From NCBI GenBank assembly GCA_016214125.1, contig JACRPC010000027.1, forward strand, positions 44,963 through 108,962: a stretch of 64,000 nt of DNA. The letters run 5' to 3'. This DNA is from Rhodospirillales bacterium. GTDB taxonomy: Bacteria; Pseudomonadota; Alphaproteobacteria; Rhodospirillales; WMHbin7. This document shows, in pieces, positions 1 to 8,389 of this stretch; positions within the stretch are counted from its first letter, which is position 1; every line of letters starts with the position of its first letter. The notes beneath the pieces were generated by a model that worked only from the letters and a program-made list of their open reading frames with translations, did not search any database and was not told the origin of the DNA. Position numbers and translations under genes: made by a program.

Positions 1-1519
1 CCTGGGCCAACACCCCGGCATCGGGCAGGCCGGAACGGCGCAGGCTGGTGTCGATCAGCTCCCAGGCGGTGAGATCGAAGCCGGCATGGACGGCGCCCAG
101 GCGACGGGCCAGGGCGCCGATCACTTCCTGGTTCGAGCGCGATTCCGCGTAAGGCGCGATCACCGCCCGGCCGATCTGCAAGAAGGTCTGGCCGTAGGCA
201 CTGTAGAGATCGTCATGCTCCAGGAAGGTGGTGGCGGGCAGGACGATGTCGGCCATGCGCGCGGTTTCGGTCAGGAACTGTTCGTGGACGGCGACGAACA
301 GATCGTCGCGGGCGAAGCCCTGACGCACCTTGGTGTAGTCGGGCGCCACCATCATCGGGTTGGTGTTCTGGATCAGCATTGCCGCCACCGGCGGCCCATC
401 GCCCAAATCGCGCTTGTCGCCCAAGAGCACGGGCCCGATGCGGCTCATGTCCAGATTGCGGGTCGTGGGATCGAGCGCGTCCTTGCCGGTGAACAGGGTC
501 TGGTCGAGGCCGTTGAAGACGTCGCTGGTGTTGCAGATCGCGCCGCCGCCTTCCTCGCGCCAGGCGCCGGTCAGGGCGGGCAGGCAGGACAGCGCGTGCA
601 TGGTGGCGGCGCCGTTCATCGCCCGGGTGAGTCCGAAGCCAAATCGGATGATGCTTTTTTTCGTCCGCCCATACAGGCGGGCGAACGCGCGGATGGAATC
701 GGCCGCCAGGCCGGTGATTGGCGCCGCCCATTCCGGCGTACGGGTGGCGATGTGAACTTCGATCTCGGGCGAGAAATCGGTCAGGCGCGCCAGATAGGCG
801 CGGTCGGCCAATCCTTCGGCCAACAGGACATTCATCACCGCCAAACCCAGCGCCGCATCGGTGCCGGGCCGGACCATCAGGAAGAGATCGGCCTTTTCGG
901 CGGTGGCGTTGCGGTAGGGGTCGATCACCACCAGCTTGGCGTTGCGGTCCTTCTTGGCGTCGGCGACCTGGGTCATGACATTGACCTGGGTGTGGACCGC
1001 GTTGGTGCCCCAGATGACGATCAGATCGGCCTTCGACAGTTCGCGCGGATCGCTGCCCCGTTTGGCGCCCACCCCGGCCAGCCAGCCTGCGCCGGCGATC
1101 GACGAGCAGATGGTGAAGTGCTGGCGGGCGTAGCGCTTGACATGGCGCAGCCGCTCGATCGAATTGCGCTGCACCAGCCCCATGGTGCCGGCATATTGGT
1201 AGGGCCAAACCGCGCCGCCGCCATAGCGCGCTTCGGCCTCCAGGAATTTGTGCGCGATCTCGTCCAGCGCCTCGTCCCAAGAGATGCGGGCAAATTGGCC
1301 CGCGCCCTTGGCGCCCACCCGCTTCAAGGGATGGCGCAGCCGATCGGGATGATGAACCCGCTCGGCGTAGCGGGCGACCTTGGCGCAGATGACCCCTTGG
1401 GTGTAGGGGTGATCGGCGGCGCCGCGCACCCGGCCGATACGGTCCGGCCCCAGGCGCTCGACGTCGAGCGCGCAGGTGCTGGGGCAATCGTGCGGGCAGA
1501 CGGACGATACGGTTTCCAT
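1..1519 (-). CDS. Molybdopterin oxidoreductase (Mo-bisMGD family), 3' end outside window
   Basis: The minus-strand frame is open from an ATG at 1519 to the window edge (506 codons), so the C-terminus is missing. The N-terminus carries a [4Fe-4S] pattern with Cys at residues 8, 12, 16 and 45 (CPHDCPSTC, then VICAKV), followed by the molybdopterin oxidoreductase body (IWGTNAVHTQ, VVIDPYRNATAEKAD, MLIQNTNPMMVAPD, ADIVLPATTFLEHDD). These are hallmarks of the DMSO reductase superfamily binding bis-MGD and one Fe-S cluster. No Tat signal is visible, so a cytoplasmic enzyme is likely. The substrate cannot be read from sequence. It is divergent from the flavoprotein gene starting at 1589, with 69 bp between the start codons. 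Confidence 0.88.
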   Translation of the reverse strand, partial: METVSSVCPHDCPSTCALDVERLGPDRIGRVRGAADHPYTQGVICAKVARYAERVHHPDRLRHPLKRVGAKGAGQFARISWDEALDEIAHKFLEAEARYGGGAVWPYQYAGTMGLVQRNSIERLRHVKRYARQHFTICSSIAGAGWLAGVGAKRGSDPRELSKADLIVIWGTNAVHTQVNVMTQVADAKKDRNAKLVVIDPYRNATAEKADLFLMVRPGTDAALGLAVMNVLLAEGLADRAYLARLTDFSPEIEVHIATRTPEWAAPITGLAADSIRAFARLYGRTKKSIIRFGFGLTRAMNGAATMHALSCLPALTGAWREEGGGAICNTSDVFNGLDQTLFTGKDALDPTTRNLDMSRIGPVLLGDKRDLGDGPPVAAMLIQNTNPMMVAPDYTKVRQGFARDDLFVAVHEQFLTETARMADIVLPATTFLEHDDLYSAYGQTFLQIGRAVIAPYAESRSNQEVIGALARRLGAVHAGFDLTAWELIDTSLRRSGLPDAGVLAQ

Positions 1520-1588
1520 GGTCGGTCACTCTAACCGCCGTTCGGCCTCTTGACCACCCCCGGGGCGAATCGCACACTCCGCCCCAGC

Positions 1589-2695
1589 ATGACGGATGAC
1601 ATCGACGTGGCGGTGATCGGGGCGGGCGTGGTCGGGCTGGCGGTGGCCCGCCAATTGGCGCGCCAAGGCCGCGCCGTGGCGATTCTGGAAGCCGAAGGCG
1701 CGGTCGGCACCGGCATCAGTTCGCGCTCGAGCGAAGTGATCCATGCCGGGCTCTATTATCCCAGGGATAGCCTGAAGGCCAAGCTATGCGTGGCCGGTCG
1801 GCGTTTGCTTTATGCCTACGCCGCCGAACGGGGCGTCGCGCACCGCAAGATCGGCAAGCTGGTGGTGGCGAACGGCGAAGGCGATCTTCGGCTCCTGGCC
1901 GAGGTCGAGGCCAAGGCCCGCGCCAACGGGGTCGAGGGGTTGGAGCGAATCGATGCCCAGACGGCGCGGGCGATGGAGCCCAAATTGCGCTGCGATGGTG
2001 CCCTTCTGTCGCCCGAAACCGGCATCCTCGACAGCCATGGCCTGATGCTGGCCCTTTTGGCCGATGCCGAGGCGGCGGGCGCGCTGCTGGCCTTGAAAAG
2101 CCCGGTGCAACGCGGTCGGGTCGCCGAGACGGGAATCGAACTTGACATCGGCGGCGCCGATCCCTCGACCCTACGGGCCAAATGGGTGATCAACGCCGCC
2201 GGATTGAGCGCCTGGTCGGTGGCCCGCGCCATCGCTGGCGTTCCCACCGCCAGCCTCCCGCCCCGCTATCTGTGCAAAGGCAATTACTTTCAGCTCTCGG
2301 GCAAGATGCCGTTCTCCCGCCTGGTCTATCCGGTGCCCGGTCATGCCGGGCTGGGGGTGCATTTCACCCTCGATCTGGCCGGTCAAGGCCGCTTCGGCCC
2401 CGACACCGAATGGATCGAGCGCGTCGACTACGCGGTCGACGAAAGGCGGGGCGAGTCCTTCTACGGCGCCATCCGCGATTATTGGCCGGATCTGCCCGAT
2501 GGCGCGCTTCGGCCGGGCCATGCCGGCATCCGTCCCAAGATCAGCGGGCCCGACGACCCGGCCGCCGATTTTCGCATCGACGGCCCCAAGGATCACGGCG
2601 TTCCCGGCTGGGTGGCGCTGTACGGAATCGAATCGCCCGGGCTAACATCGTGCCTGGCGATCGCCGACCACGTTGCCGGCCTGGCGGGGGAATAG
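1589..2695 (+). CDS. FAD-dependent oxidoreductase, LhgO / L-2-hydroxyglutarate oxidase-like
   Basis: This 368-residue protein starts with a Rossmann FAD motif (VIGAGVVGLAVARQL, about residues 9-23). It continues with SSRSSEVIHAGLYYP and KLCVAGRRLLY, signature stretches of the DAO-fold L-2-hydroxyglutarate oxidase family. The family oxidises 2-hydroxy acids with FAD and passes electrons to the respiratory chain. The ATG at 1589 is chosen because it puts the dinucleotide motif at the usual distance; an in-frame ATG at 1550 would add 13 poor residues. The stop is 2 bp before the glycosyltransferase ATG, so the two are probably co-transcribed. The exact 2-hydroxy acid is inferred only from family resemblance. 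Confidence 0.85.
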   Translation: MTDDIDVAVIGAGVVGLAVARQLARQGRAVAILEAEGAVGTGISSRSSEVIHAGLYYPRDSLKAKLCVAGRRLLYAYAAERGVAHRKIGKLVVANGEGDLRLLAEVEAKARANGVEGLERIDAQTARAMEPKLRCDGALLSPETGILDSHGLMLALLADAEAAGALLALKSPVQRGRVAETGIELDIGGADPSTLRAKWVINAAGLSAWSVARAIAGVPTASLPPRYLCKGNYFQLSGKMPFSRLVYPVPGHAGLGVHFTLDLAGQGRFGPDTEWIERVDYAVDERRGESFYGAIRDYWPDLPDGALRPGHAGIRPKISGPDDPAADFRIDGPKDHGVPGWVALYGIESPGLTSCLAIADHVAGLAGE

Positions 2696-2697
2696 GG

Positions 2698-3807
2698 ATG
2701 CGCATCTGCTTTTTCGATCCGATCGAGTGGGACTATACGGTGGAAACGCCGCACCAGCGGGCGCTTGGCGGTTCGCAATCGGCGTTGTGCTATCTGGCCG
2801 AGGCCTTGGCGAAGGCCGGCCATGGCGTTGCGCTTGCCAACAAGACCCGCGATCCCGGCGTGAAGCGGGGCGTAAACTGCGTTGGCCCCGACCCGGGTCA
2901 AACCGTCGATTTTCTCACGAGCTTTGACGCCATCGTCGTGCTCAACGCGGCGCTCGGCGCCAATCTACGCCGCGTGTTGGGCCCAAAGGCACGGCTCGTT
3001 CTGTGGACGCAGCACGCCTTCGACCAGAAGCCGATGAGCTACCTCAAGGAAGAGGCCGAGCGCAACGCCTGGGATCGCTTCGTCCTCATCAGCGATTGGC
3101 AGGCGAAAACCTATGTCGAGACGTTCGGCATCCCGGAGGAGAAAATCGTCATCCGAAGGAATGCGGTGGCGCCGGTCTTCGAGACGCTTTCGCCCGGCAA
3201 GGCTTGGTTCCAACACAAGGGCGCCGAACCGGTGTTGGCCTACACCAGCACGCCCTTCCGTGGACTCGATGTGTTGCTGACCGCCTTTCCGGCCATCCGC
3301 GCCGCCCGGCCGGGCGCACGGCTTCGGATCTACTCCAGCATGCAGGTCTATAATGAGGGCGAGGGCCCTTATCCGGTGCTGTATGAACTGGCCAAGGCGC
3401 TGACCGGCGTCGAATATATCGGTTCGCGTCCCCAGCCGGAGCTGGCCAAGGCCATGGCGGCGACCGGCTTGCTTGCCTATCCCAACACCTTCGCCGAAAC
3501 CTCCTGCATCGCGGTGATGGAGGCGATGATCGCCGGCGCCCTGGTGATCACCACCGATCTGGGCGCGCTGCCCGAGACCACCGGCGGTTTCGGGTTCCTG
3601 ATCCCGCCGATATCGGATCGGGTGGTGCATGCCGCCGTTTTTGCCCAGCGCTGCGTCCAGCTCATTCAGCAGGCCGAGGCCGATCCTCAGGCCTTCGCCG
3701 ACCATCGCGCCCGTCAGATGGCGCACGCCCGGGCCAATCTGGTCTGGAGCCGCCGCGCCCGGGAATGGAGCGAAACCCTGGCGGCGCTGGTGGCGGAGCG
3801 GCCCTAA
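2698..3807 (+). CDS. Glycosyltransferase family 4 protein
   Basis: The 369-residue protein has the GT-B two-domain layout. An N-terminal sugar-acceptor domain holds the glycine-rich loop (GGSQSAL near residue 24). The C-terminal nucleotide-sugar domain has the E-x7-E type motif around residue 265 (FAETSCIAVMEAM) followed by TTDLGALPETTGG. GT4 enzymes transfer a sugar from an NDP-sugar with retention of configuration; donor and acceptor are not evident. No signal peptide or membrane helix is seen. It starts 2 bp after the flavoprotein stop, and its TAA stop overlaps the TAG stop of the convergent tldD. Confidence 0.85.
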   Translation: MRICFFDPIEWDYTVETPHQRALGGSQSALCYLAEALAKAGHGVALANKTRDPGVKRGVNCVGPDPGQTVDFLTSFDAIVVLNAALGANLRRVLGPKARLVLWTQHAFDQKPMSYLKEEAERNAWDRFVLISDWQAKTYVETFGIPEEKIVIRRNAVAPVFETLSPGKAWFQHKGAEPVLAYTSTPFRGLDVLLTAFPAIRAARPGARLRIYSSMQVYNEGEGPYPVLYELAKALTGVEYIGSRPQPELAKAMAATGLLAYPNTFAETSCIAVMEAMIAGALVITTDLGALPETTGGFGFLIPPISDRVVHAAVFAQRCVQLIQQAEADPQAFADHRARQMAHARANLVWSRRAREWSETLAALVAERP

Positions 3808-5234
3808 ACCGCCGTGCCGCCGACGGTGAGGCCGGCGAGTTTCAAGGTGGGCAGACCGACGCCCACCGGCACGCCCTGGCCTTCCTTGCCGCAGGTGCCG
3901 ATGCCGGGATCGAGCGCCAGATCGTTGCCGATCATCGTCACCCGCTTCAGCGCATCGGGACCGTTGCCGATCAGGCTGGCGCCCTTGACCGGCGCGCCCA
4001 CTTTGCCATTCTCGATCACATAGGCCTCGGCGGCGGAGAAGACGAACTTGCCCGAGGTGATGTCGACCTGGCCGCCGCCGAAATTGACGGCGTAGAGCCC
4101 GCGCTTGACCGAGGCCAGAATCTCGGCCGGATCGCGCTCGCCGGCCAGCATGAAGGTGTTGGTCATGCGCGGCAGCGGCGGATGGGCATGGCTTTGCCGC
4201 CGGCCGTTGCCGGTGGGGGCAACGCCCATCAGACGGGCGTTGAGGCGATCCTGGAGGAAGCCCTTCAGGATACCGTCCTCGATCAGCACCGTGCGGCCGG
4301 AGGGCGTGCCTTCATCGTCGATGGTGATCGAGCCGCGCCGATCGACCAAGGTGCCGTCATCGACCACGGTGACGCCCTTGGCCGCCACCCGCTCGCCCAA
4401 AAGCCCGGCGAAGGCCGACACCTTCTTGCGATTGAAATCGCCCTCGAGCCCATGCCCCACCGCCTCGTGCAACAGGATGCCCGGCCAACCCGGCCCCAGC
4501 ACTACATCCATCTCGCCCGCCGGGGCGTCGATGGAGTCGAGATTGACGGTGGCTTGGCGCATCGCCTCGTCGGCGGCGGCCCGCCAGGCTTGGGGCGTGA
4601 TCAGGTCGGCAAGCGCCACCCGACCGCCAAAGCCGTGGCTGCCAGTTTCCATCCGTTCGCCCTTCTTCATCACCACCGAGACGTTGAGACGGATGAGCGG
4701 GCGGATGTCGGCCGATTGCGAGCCGTCGGCGCGCAGGATGCGCACCGCCTGCCACGAGCCCAGCAGCGACGCCATCACTTGGGTCACCCGAGAATCCTTG
4801 CGCGCGTAGGCGTCGATCTCGGTCAACAGCTTCACCTTCGCTTCGAAGCTCATCGAAGCCAGGGGATTGGCGTCGGAATAGAGATGGCGGTTGGTGCCCT
4901 TGGGCGGCGCCGCCTTCTTGCCCTTGCGGCCCTGGCGGATCGCCTTCACGGCCTCGGCCGCCCGCTTCAAGGCCGGGTCGGAGAGTTCGGTGGCGTGGGC
5001 GAAGCCCACCGCCTCGCCGGCAACCGCACGCAGCCCGAACCCCGCCGCCTGATCGAAACTGGCACTCTTGATGCGGCCGTCATCGAGTGTCAGACTCTCC
5101 GACTGACGTGCTTCCAGGAACAATTCGCCGTCCTCGCAGCCGGTAAGCGCCTGCTTCAGGGTTTTCTGGGTGGCAACGGGGTCAAGCCCCTCGGGGCCGA
5201 AGAACAGGGCGTCGGTGGCGGCAAGGAAGGTCAT
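3804..5234 (-). CDS. tldD: Metalloprotease TldD
   Basis: The 476-residue protein has the TldD zinc-protease signature HEAVGHGLEGD (HExxxH, around residue 256) and the conserved C-terminal GTCGKEGQ cysteine segment near residue 450. TldD works with TldE/PmbA as a heterodimeric peptidase that degrades unfolded peptides and, in other bacteria, matures microcin B17 and degrades CcdA. No TldE partner is in the window. The length is normal. The gene is convergent with the glycosyltransferase (stop codons overlap) and divergent, 39 bp apart, from the DUF3422 gene. Confidence 0.95.
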   Translation of the reverse strand: MTFLAATDALFFGPEGLDPVATQKTLKQALTGCEDGELFLEARQSESLTLDDGRIKSASFDQAAGFGLRAVAGEAVGFAHATELSDPALKRAAEAVKAIRQGRKGKKAAPPKGTNRHLYSDANPLASMSFEAKVKLLTEIDAYARKDSRVTQVMASLLGSWQAVRILRADGSQSADIRPLIRLNVSVVMKKGERMETGSHGFGGRVALADLITPQAWRAAADEAMRQATVNLDSIDAPAGEMDVVLGPGWPGILLHEAVGHGLEGDFNRKKVSAFAGLLGERVAAKGVTVVDDGTLVDRRGSITIDDEGTPSGRTVLIEDGILKGFLQDRLNARLMGVAPTGNGRRQSHAHPPLPRMTNTFMLAGERDPAEILASVKRGLYAVNFGGGQVDITSGKFVFSAAEAYVIENGKVGAPVKGASLIGNGPDALKRVTMIGNDLALDPGIGTCGKEGQGVPVGVGLPTLKLAGLTVGGTAV

Positions 5235-5273
5235 GGGCGACGGGCTCCGCTAGAGGATATGGAATACATATAG

Positions 5274-6578
5274 ATGATCGCGCCGTCGATTACAGGGGAA
5301 CTTGCCGGATTGGATGGCGAACATCCAAAGCGGCGGGATTTGGCCGACGAGATCCACGCCCGCCCCTACGATCCGGTGCGTCCGCCCTTTTGCGCCACCC
5401 ATCTGGCCCGACTGACCGGCGAAGCCCCTCCGGACGCCGAGCGCGTCCACCTCCAGGCCCTGGCGACCCAACTGGGTCTGCCTGCCCCGCAAGGCTCCAA
5501 CAGCCATCGCGTTGTCGCGGGGCCGGATTTCCGTTTGCGCTGGGAGCGCCACACCGAATTCTCCACCTACACAATCTATCGCTTCGGTCCTTTCGCCGAC
5601 CCATTTGCCCGGACCGCGCTGGCGGCCGTGCCGACGGAATGGTTGAGGGGCCTTTCGGGAACGCTGTTGGTCGCCTTGCATCTGGCGCTGGACGATGTCG
5701 AACGTGCGGGTGAGACGATCAACGCCCTGTTCGCCGACAATACGGTGATCGGCAGCGAGGTTCAAGGCGGGGTGGCGGCGATCTGGACCGATCTTCGCCG
5801 GCATGCCGATGGGGCCGGCCGCATCCTGATCCGCGACCGGGGACTGACGCCAGGCCAGGCCGGCCGGCTTTGCCAACGCCTGTTCGAGATCGAGACCTAC
5901 CGTATGATGGCGCTTCTGGCCTTGCCCGCGGCGCGTGCCGTCGGTCCCCAGGTGAGTGCCGCCGACCGCGATTTGAAGGCGATCATCGCCGAGTTGGCCG
6001 GCTCCGGCGATGATCGCAGCCTGCTTGAGCGCCTCACCCGCCTGGCCGGAGAAGGCGAGCGGCTGTCGGCGGCCACCGCCTATCGCTTTTCCGCCGCCCG
6101 GGCCTATCACGAACTGGTGCGCCGCCGCCTGGGCGAGTTGCGCGAAACCCGGCTGCCCGGCCTGCAGACCCTGGGCGAATTCCTGGAACGACGCCTCGCT
6201 CCAGCGATGGCGACGTGCGATTCAGTGGCCGGCCGTCTGGACGATCTGGCGCGCCGGATCGGCCGTGCCGGAGATTTGTTGCGCACCCGGGTCGACATCA
6301 CGCTGGAAGAGAAGAACCGCGAGCTTCTGGAATCGATGAATCGACGGGCGCGTTTGCAACTGCGCCTTCAGCAGACCGTCGAGGGATTGTCGGTGGCGGC
6401 GATCAGCTATTATCTGGTCGGTTTGGTCGGCTATCTGGCCAAGGGGGCCAAGGAGCTGGGATTGGCGCTCGATCCCGATCTGACGATGGCGGTTTCGGTT
6501 CCCTTGGCGGTCGGCTTGGTTTGGCTGGGTCTTCGCCGCCTCCGCCGCCGGCTGCATGCCGAGGATCGGTCGGGCTGA
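5274..6578 (+). CDS. DUF3422 family membrane-anchored protein
   Basis: The 434-residue protein opens with the family's N-terminal pattern (LADEIHARPYDPVRPP and SNSHRVVAGPDFRLRWERHTEF) and ends with two hydrophobic segments (about residues 372-395 and 405-422) joined by a short loop, then an Arg-rich tail. The region before the membrane part is helical and charged. The family is widespread in proteobacteria and has no established activity; the layout suggests a cytosolic domain anchored by a C-terminal hairpin. The start ATG follows an AT-rich stretch shared with the divergent tldD. Confidence 0.8.
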   Translation: MIAPSITGELAGLDGEHPKRRDLADEIHARPYDPVRPPFCATHLARLTGEAPPDAERVHLQALATQLGLPAPQGSNSHRVVAGPDFRLRWERHTEFSTYTIYRFGPFADPFARTALAAVPTEWLRGLSGTLLVALHLALDDVERAGETINALFADNTVIGSEVQGGVAAIWTDLRRHADGAGRILIRDRGLTPGQAGRLCQRLFEIETYRMMALLALPAARAVGPQVSAADRDLKAIIAELAGSGDDRSLLERLTRLAGEGERLSAATAYRFSAARAYHELVRRRLGELRETRLPGLQTLGEFLERRLAPAMATCDSVAGRLDDLARRIGRAGDLLRTRVDITLEEKNRELLESMNRRARLQLRLQQTVEGLSVAAISYYLVGLVGYLAKGAKELGLALDPDLTMAVSVPLAVGLVWLGLRRLRRRLHAEDRSG

Positions 6579-6609
6579 CGGAGGGCCTCCATGGGCTCGG
6601 GGCAGGGGC

Positions 6610-6638
6610 TGGACAGCCCGTCAATTTTCTCCTATATC
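6610..6638 (+). promoter_or_regulatory. Sigma-70-like promoter of tRNA-Phe
   Basis: TGGACA at 6610-6615 and TATATC at 6633-6638 are separated by 17 bp. Transcription would begin near 6645, about 12 bp before the mature tRNA 5' end. This is inferred from consensus match and position only. Confidence 0.6.
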
Positions 6639-6656
6639 GGGGCTCCCGACCCGGGC

Positions 6657-6732
6657 GCCCAGGTAGCTCAGTTGGTAGAGCATGCGACTGAAAATCGCAG
6701 TGTCGGTGGTTCAATTCCGCCCCTGGGCACCA
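6657..6732 (+). tRNA. tRNA-Phe (anticodon GAA)
   Basis: A full cloverleaf can be drawn. The acceptor stem GCCCAGG pairs with CCTGGGC, the D arm is GCTC...GAGC, the anticodon stem TGCGA/TCGCA encloses loop CTGAAAA with anticodon GAA, and the T arm contains GGTTCAATTCC. Discriminator A is followed by an encoded CCA (6730-6732). The gene has its own promoter upstream and a terminator hairpin 6 bp downstream, so it is a single-gene unit. Confidence 0.97.
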
Positions 6733-6738
6733 TTTTGA

Positions 6739-6767
6739 CCCCAAGAAGCGCCTCATCTTGGGGTTTT
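6739..6767 (+). terminator. Rho-independent terminator after tRNA-Phe
   Basis: Perfect 8-bp stem CCCCAAGA / TCTTGGGG around a 9-nt loop, followed by TTTT. It ends the tRNA transcript. Confidence 0.8.
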
Positions 6768-6851
6768 CCATGGCCGCTTGGCACCCCTGGCCCTCCGAGT
6801 CATGATCGACCGAAATCGGTATCGCAATTCGTTCGGGATTAGGAGAGTTGT

Positions 6852-7559
6852 ATGGTGGCGCCGGCCGAGATCCGGGCAATCGACTATTCCGCCGATGCCT
6901 TCTCGCGCATGGCGCCCGGGCCGGCCGAGCTGTTGCGCCGGATCGTCGAGACCGGCCAGGGCGAAGGCGAACCCACGCCGGACGCGGGCGGCGAGATCGG
7001 CAAGGCCGAAATCGACGCGCTTTACAACTTGGTCCGCCACCTCAAGCCGCAAGCCACCTTGGAGGTTGGCTTGGCCAAAGGCACTTCCGCCATCACCATT
7101 CTGGCGGCACTTGTGGACGCGGGCATCGCCGTCCCGGTCCACCGGGCGATCGATCCCTTTCAGTCGGTGGTCTACAAGAGGAATGGGTTGAGGAATGCCG
7201 CCCATTGTGGCTTCGGCGAAAATCTGGTGCTGATCGAGGACAGCTCGCATCGGGCCTTGCCCTATCTTCTGATGTCGGAAAAGCGGCGCTTCGATTTCGT
7301 GTTCCTGGACGGCAATCACCTTTTCGACTTCACCTTCCTTGAATGGTTCTATTGCGACAAGATGCTGCCGGTGGGCGGGACGATATTGTTTGATGACGCC
7401 GATATGCCGGCGGTGGCGGCGGTAATCAATTTTCTGGCGACCAATCTGCCTTATGAGGTGGTGACGATCAGCGCCCGCTTGCGCCTGGCGATCAAGACCG
7501 GAGAGGATGGCCGCCTGTGGTCGGATTTCACCCCCTTTGCCACCACCACTGATCGGTAG
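6852..7559 (+). CDS. Class I SAM-dependent methyltransferase (Methyltransf_24 type)
   Basis: This 235-residue protein contains a SAM-binding motif I (ATLEVGLAKGTSAI, around residue 70), the acidic strand-2 region, and FDFVFLDGNHLFD followed by GGTILFDDAD, which matches the Methyltransf_24/CmcI-like group. It transfers a methyl group from SAM; the acceptor is unknown. The start is backed by AGGAG 8 bp upstream. It lies alone between the tRNA unit and the transglutaminase gene, with no obvious operon partner. Confidence 0.8.
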   Translation: MVAPAEIRAIDYSADAFSRMAPGPAELLRRIVETGQGEGEPTPDAGGEIGKAEIDALYNLVRHLKPQATLEVGLAKGTSAITILAALVDAGIAVPVHRAIDPFQSVVYKRNGLRNAAHCGFGENLVLIEDSSHRALPYLLMSEKRRFDFVFLDGNHLFDFTFLEWFYCDKMLPVGGTILFDDADMPAVAAVINFLATNLPYEVVTISARLRLAIKTGEDGRLWSDFTPFATTTDR

Positions 7560-7678
7560 GCCCGGCTTGGCCTTCATTTCCACGATCCGAACTTGGGACG
7601 GTCGGTGCGACTCGCCTTGATCGGTCATTCGTGCTATAGCGAACTCTATCAATCGTTCGACAGAATTCAGGAATCGCC

Positions 7679-8368
7679 ATGACCGACAGCCCCGACGCCT
7701 ATACCAAGCCCACGCACTACATCGACAGCGATCATCCGGACGTGATCGCCTTTGCCAAGCGCCTGGTGGGCGATGCCACCGATCCGGCCGAGAAGGCCAA
7801 GCGCTTGTATTACGGCGTGCGCGATGAAGTGGCCTACGACCCCTACCGCGACTTCGAGCGCGAGGATTCCTATTCGGCCAGCGGGGCGCTCCATTTGCGC
7901 AAGGCCTTCTGCGTGGGCAAGGCGGCGCTGATGGCGGCGGCCGCCCGTGCGGTGGGCGTTCCGGCAAGGCTCGGCCTGGCCGATGTGCGCAATCATCTGG
8001 CGACGCCGCAGTTCCTCGACATGGCCGGCACCGACATGTTCATCTATCACGGCTTCACCGAGGTCTGGGTCGAGGGCAAGTGGGTCAAGGCGACGCCCAC
8101 CTTCAATCTCACGCTGTGCGAGAAGTTTGGCGTCAAGCCGCTCGATTTCGACGGCCGCAACGACGCGCTGTTCCATCCCTTCGACATCAACAACCGCAAG
8201 CACATGGAATACACCGCCTATCGCGGCCAATATGCCGACGTGCCGGCCCAGGAAATCCGCGACGCTTTCAAGAGCTACTATCCCAAGCTCTACGCCCACA
8301 ACCAAAGCCGCCACCAAGACGATTTCGGCAACGAAGCCCTGGCCAGCCGCCAGAAGGCCGGCGTCTGA
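7679..8368 (+). CDS. Transglutaminase-like domain protein
   Basis: The 229-residue protein has the transglutaminase-like core: a Cys in AFCVGKAAL (C78) preceding the ARAVGVPARLG helix/strand, and a His in YHGFTEVWVEGKW (H124). The usual third residue, the Asp of a DPT-type motif, reads VKATPTFN here, so Thr occupies the Asp position. Such proteins are cysteine peptidases or amidases. It is followed 21 bp later by the duplicated Fe-S protein and then a benzoate-CoA ligase family gene, forming a three-gene plus-strand unit. The role in that unit is unknown. Confidence 0.8.
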   Translation: MTDSPDAYTKPTHYIDSDHPDVIAFAKRLVGDATDPAEKAKRLYYGVRDEVAYDPYRDFEREDSYSASGALHLRKAFCVGKAALMAAAARAVGVPARLGLADVRNHLATPQFLDMAGTDMFIYHGFTEVWVEGKWVKATPTFNLTLCEKFGVKPLDFDGRNDALFHPFDINNRKHMEYTAYRGQYADVPAQEIRDAFKSYYPKLYAHNQSRHQDDFGNEALASRQKAGV

Positions 8369-8389
8369 ATTCCAAGGGAGGATTGTGCC

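Noticed and set aside
6403..6879. Minus-strand frame containing GAELNHRHCDFQSHALPTEL
   Set aside because: This peptide is the familiar spurious translation of a tRNA complement; the DNA there is tRNA-Phe.
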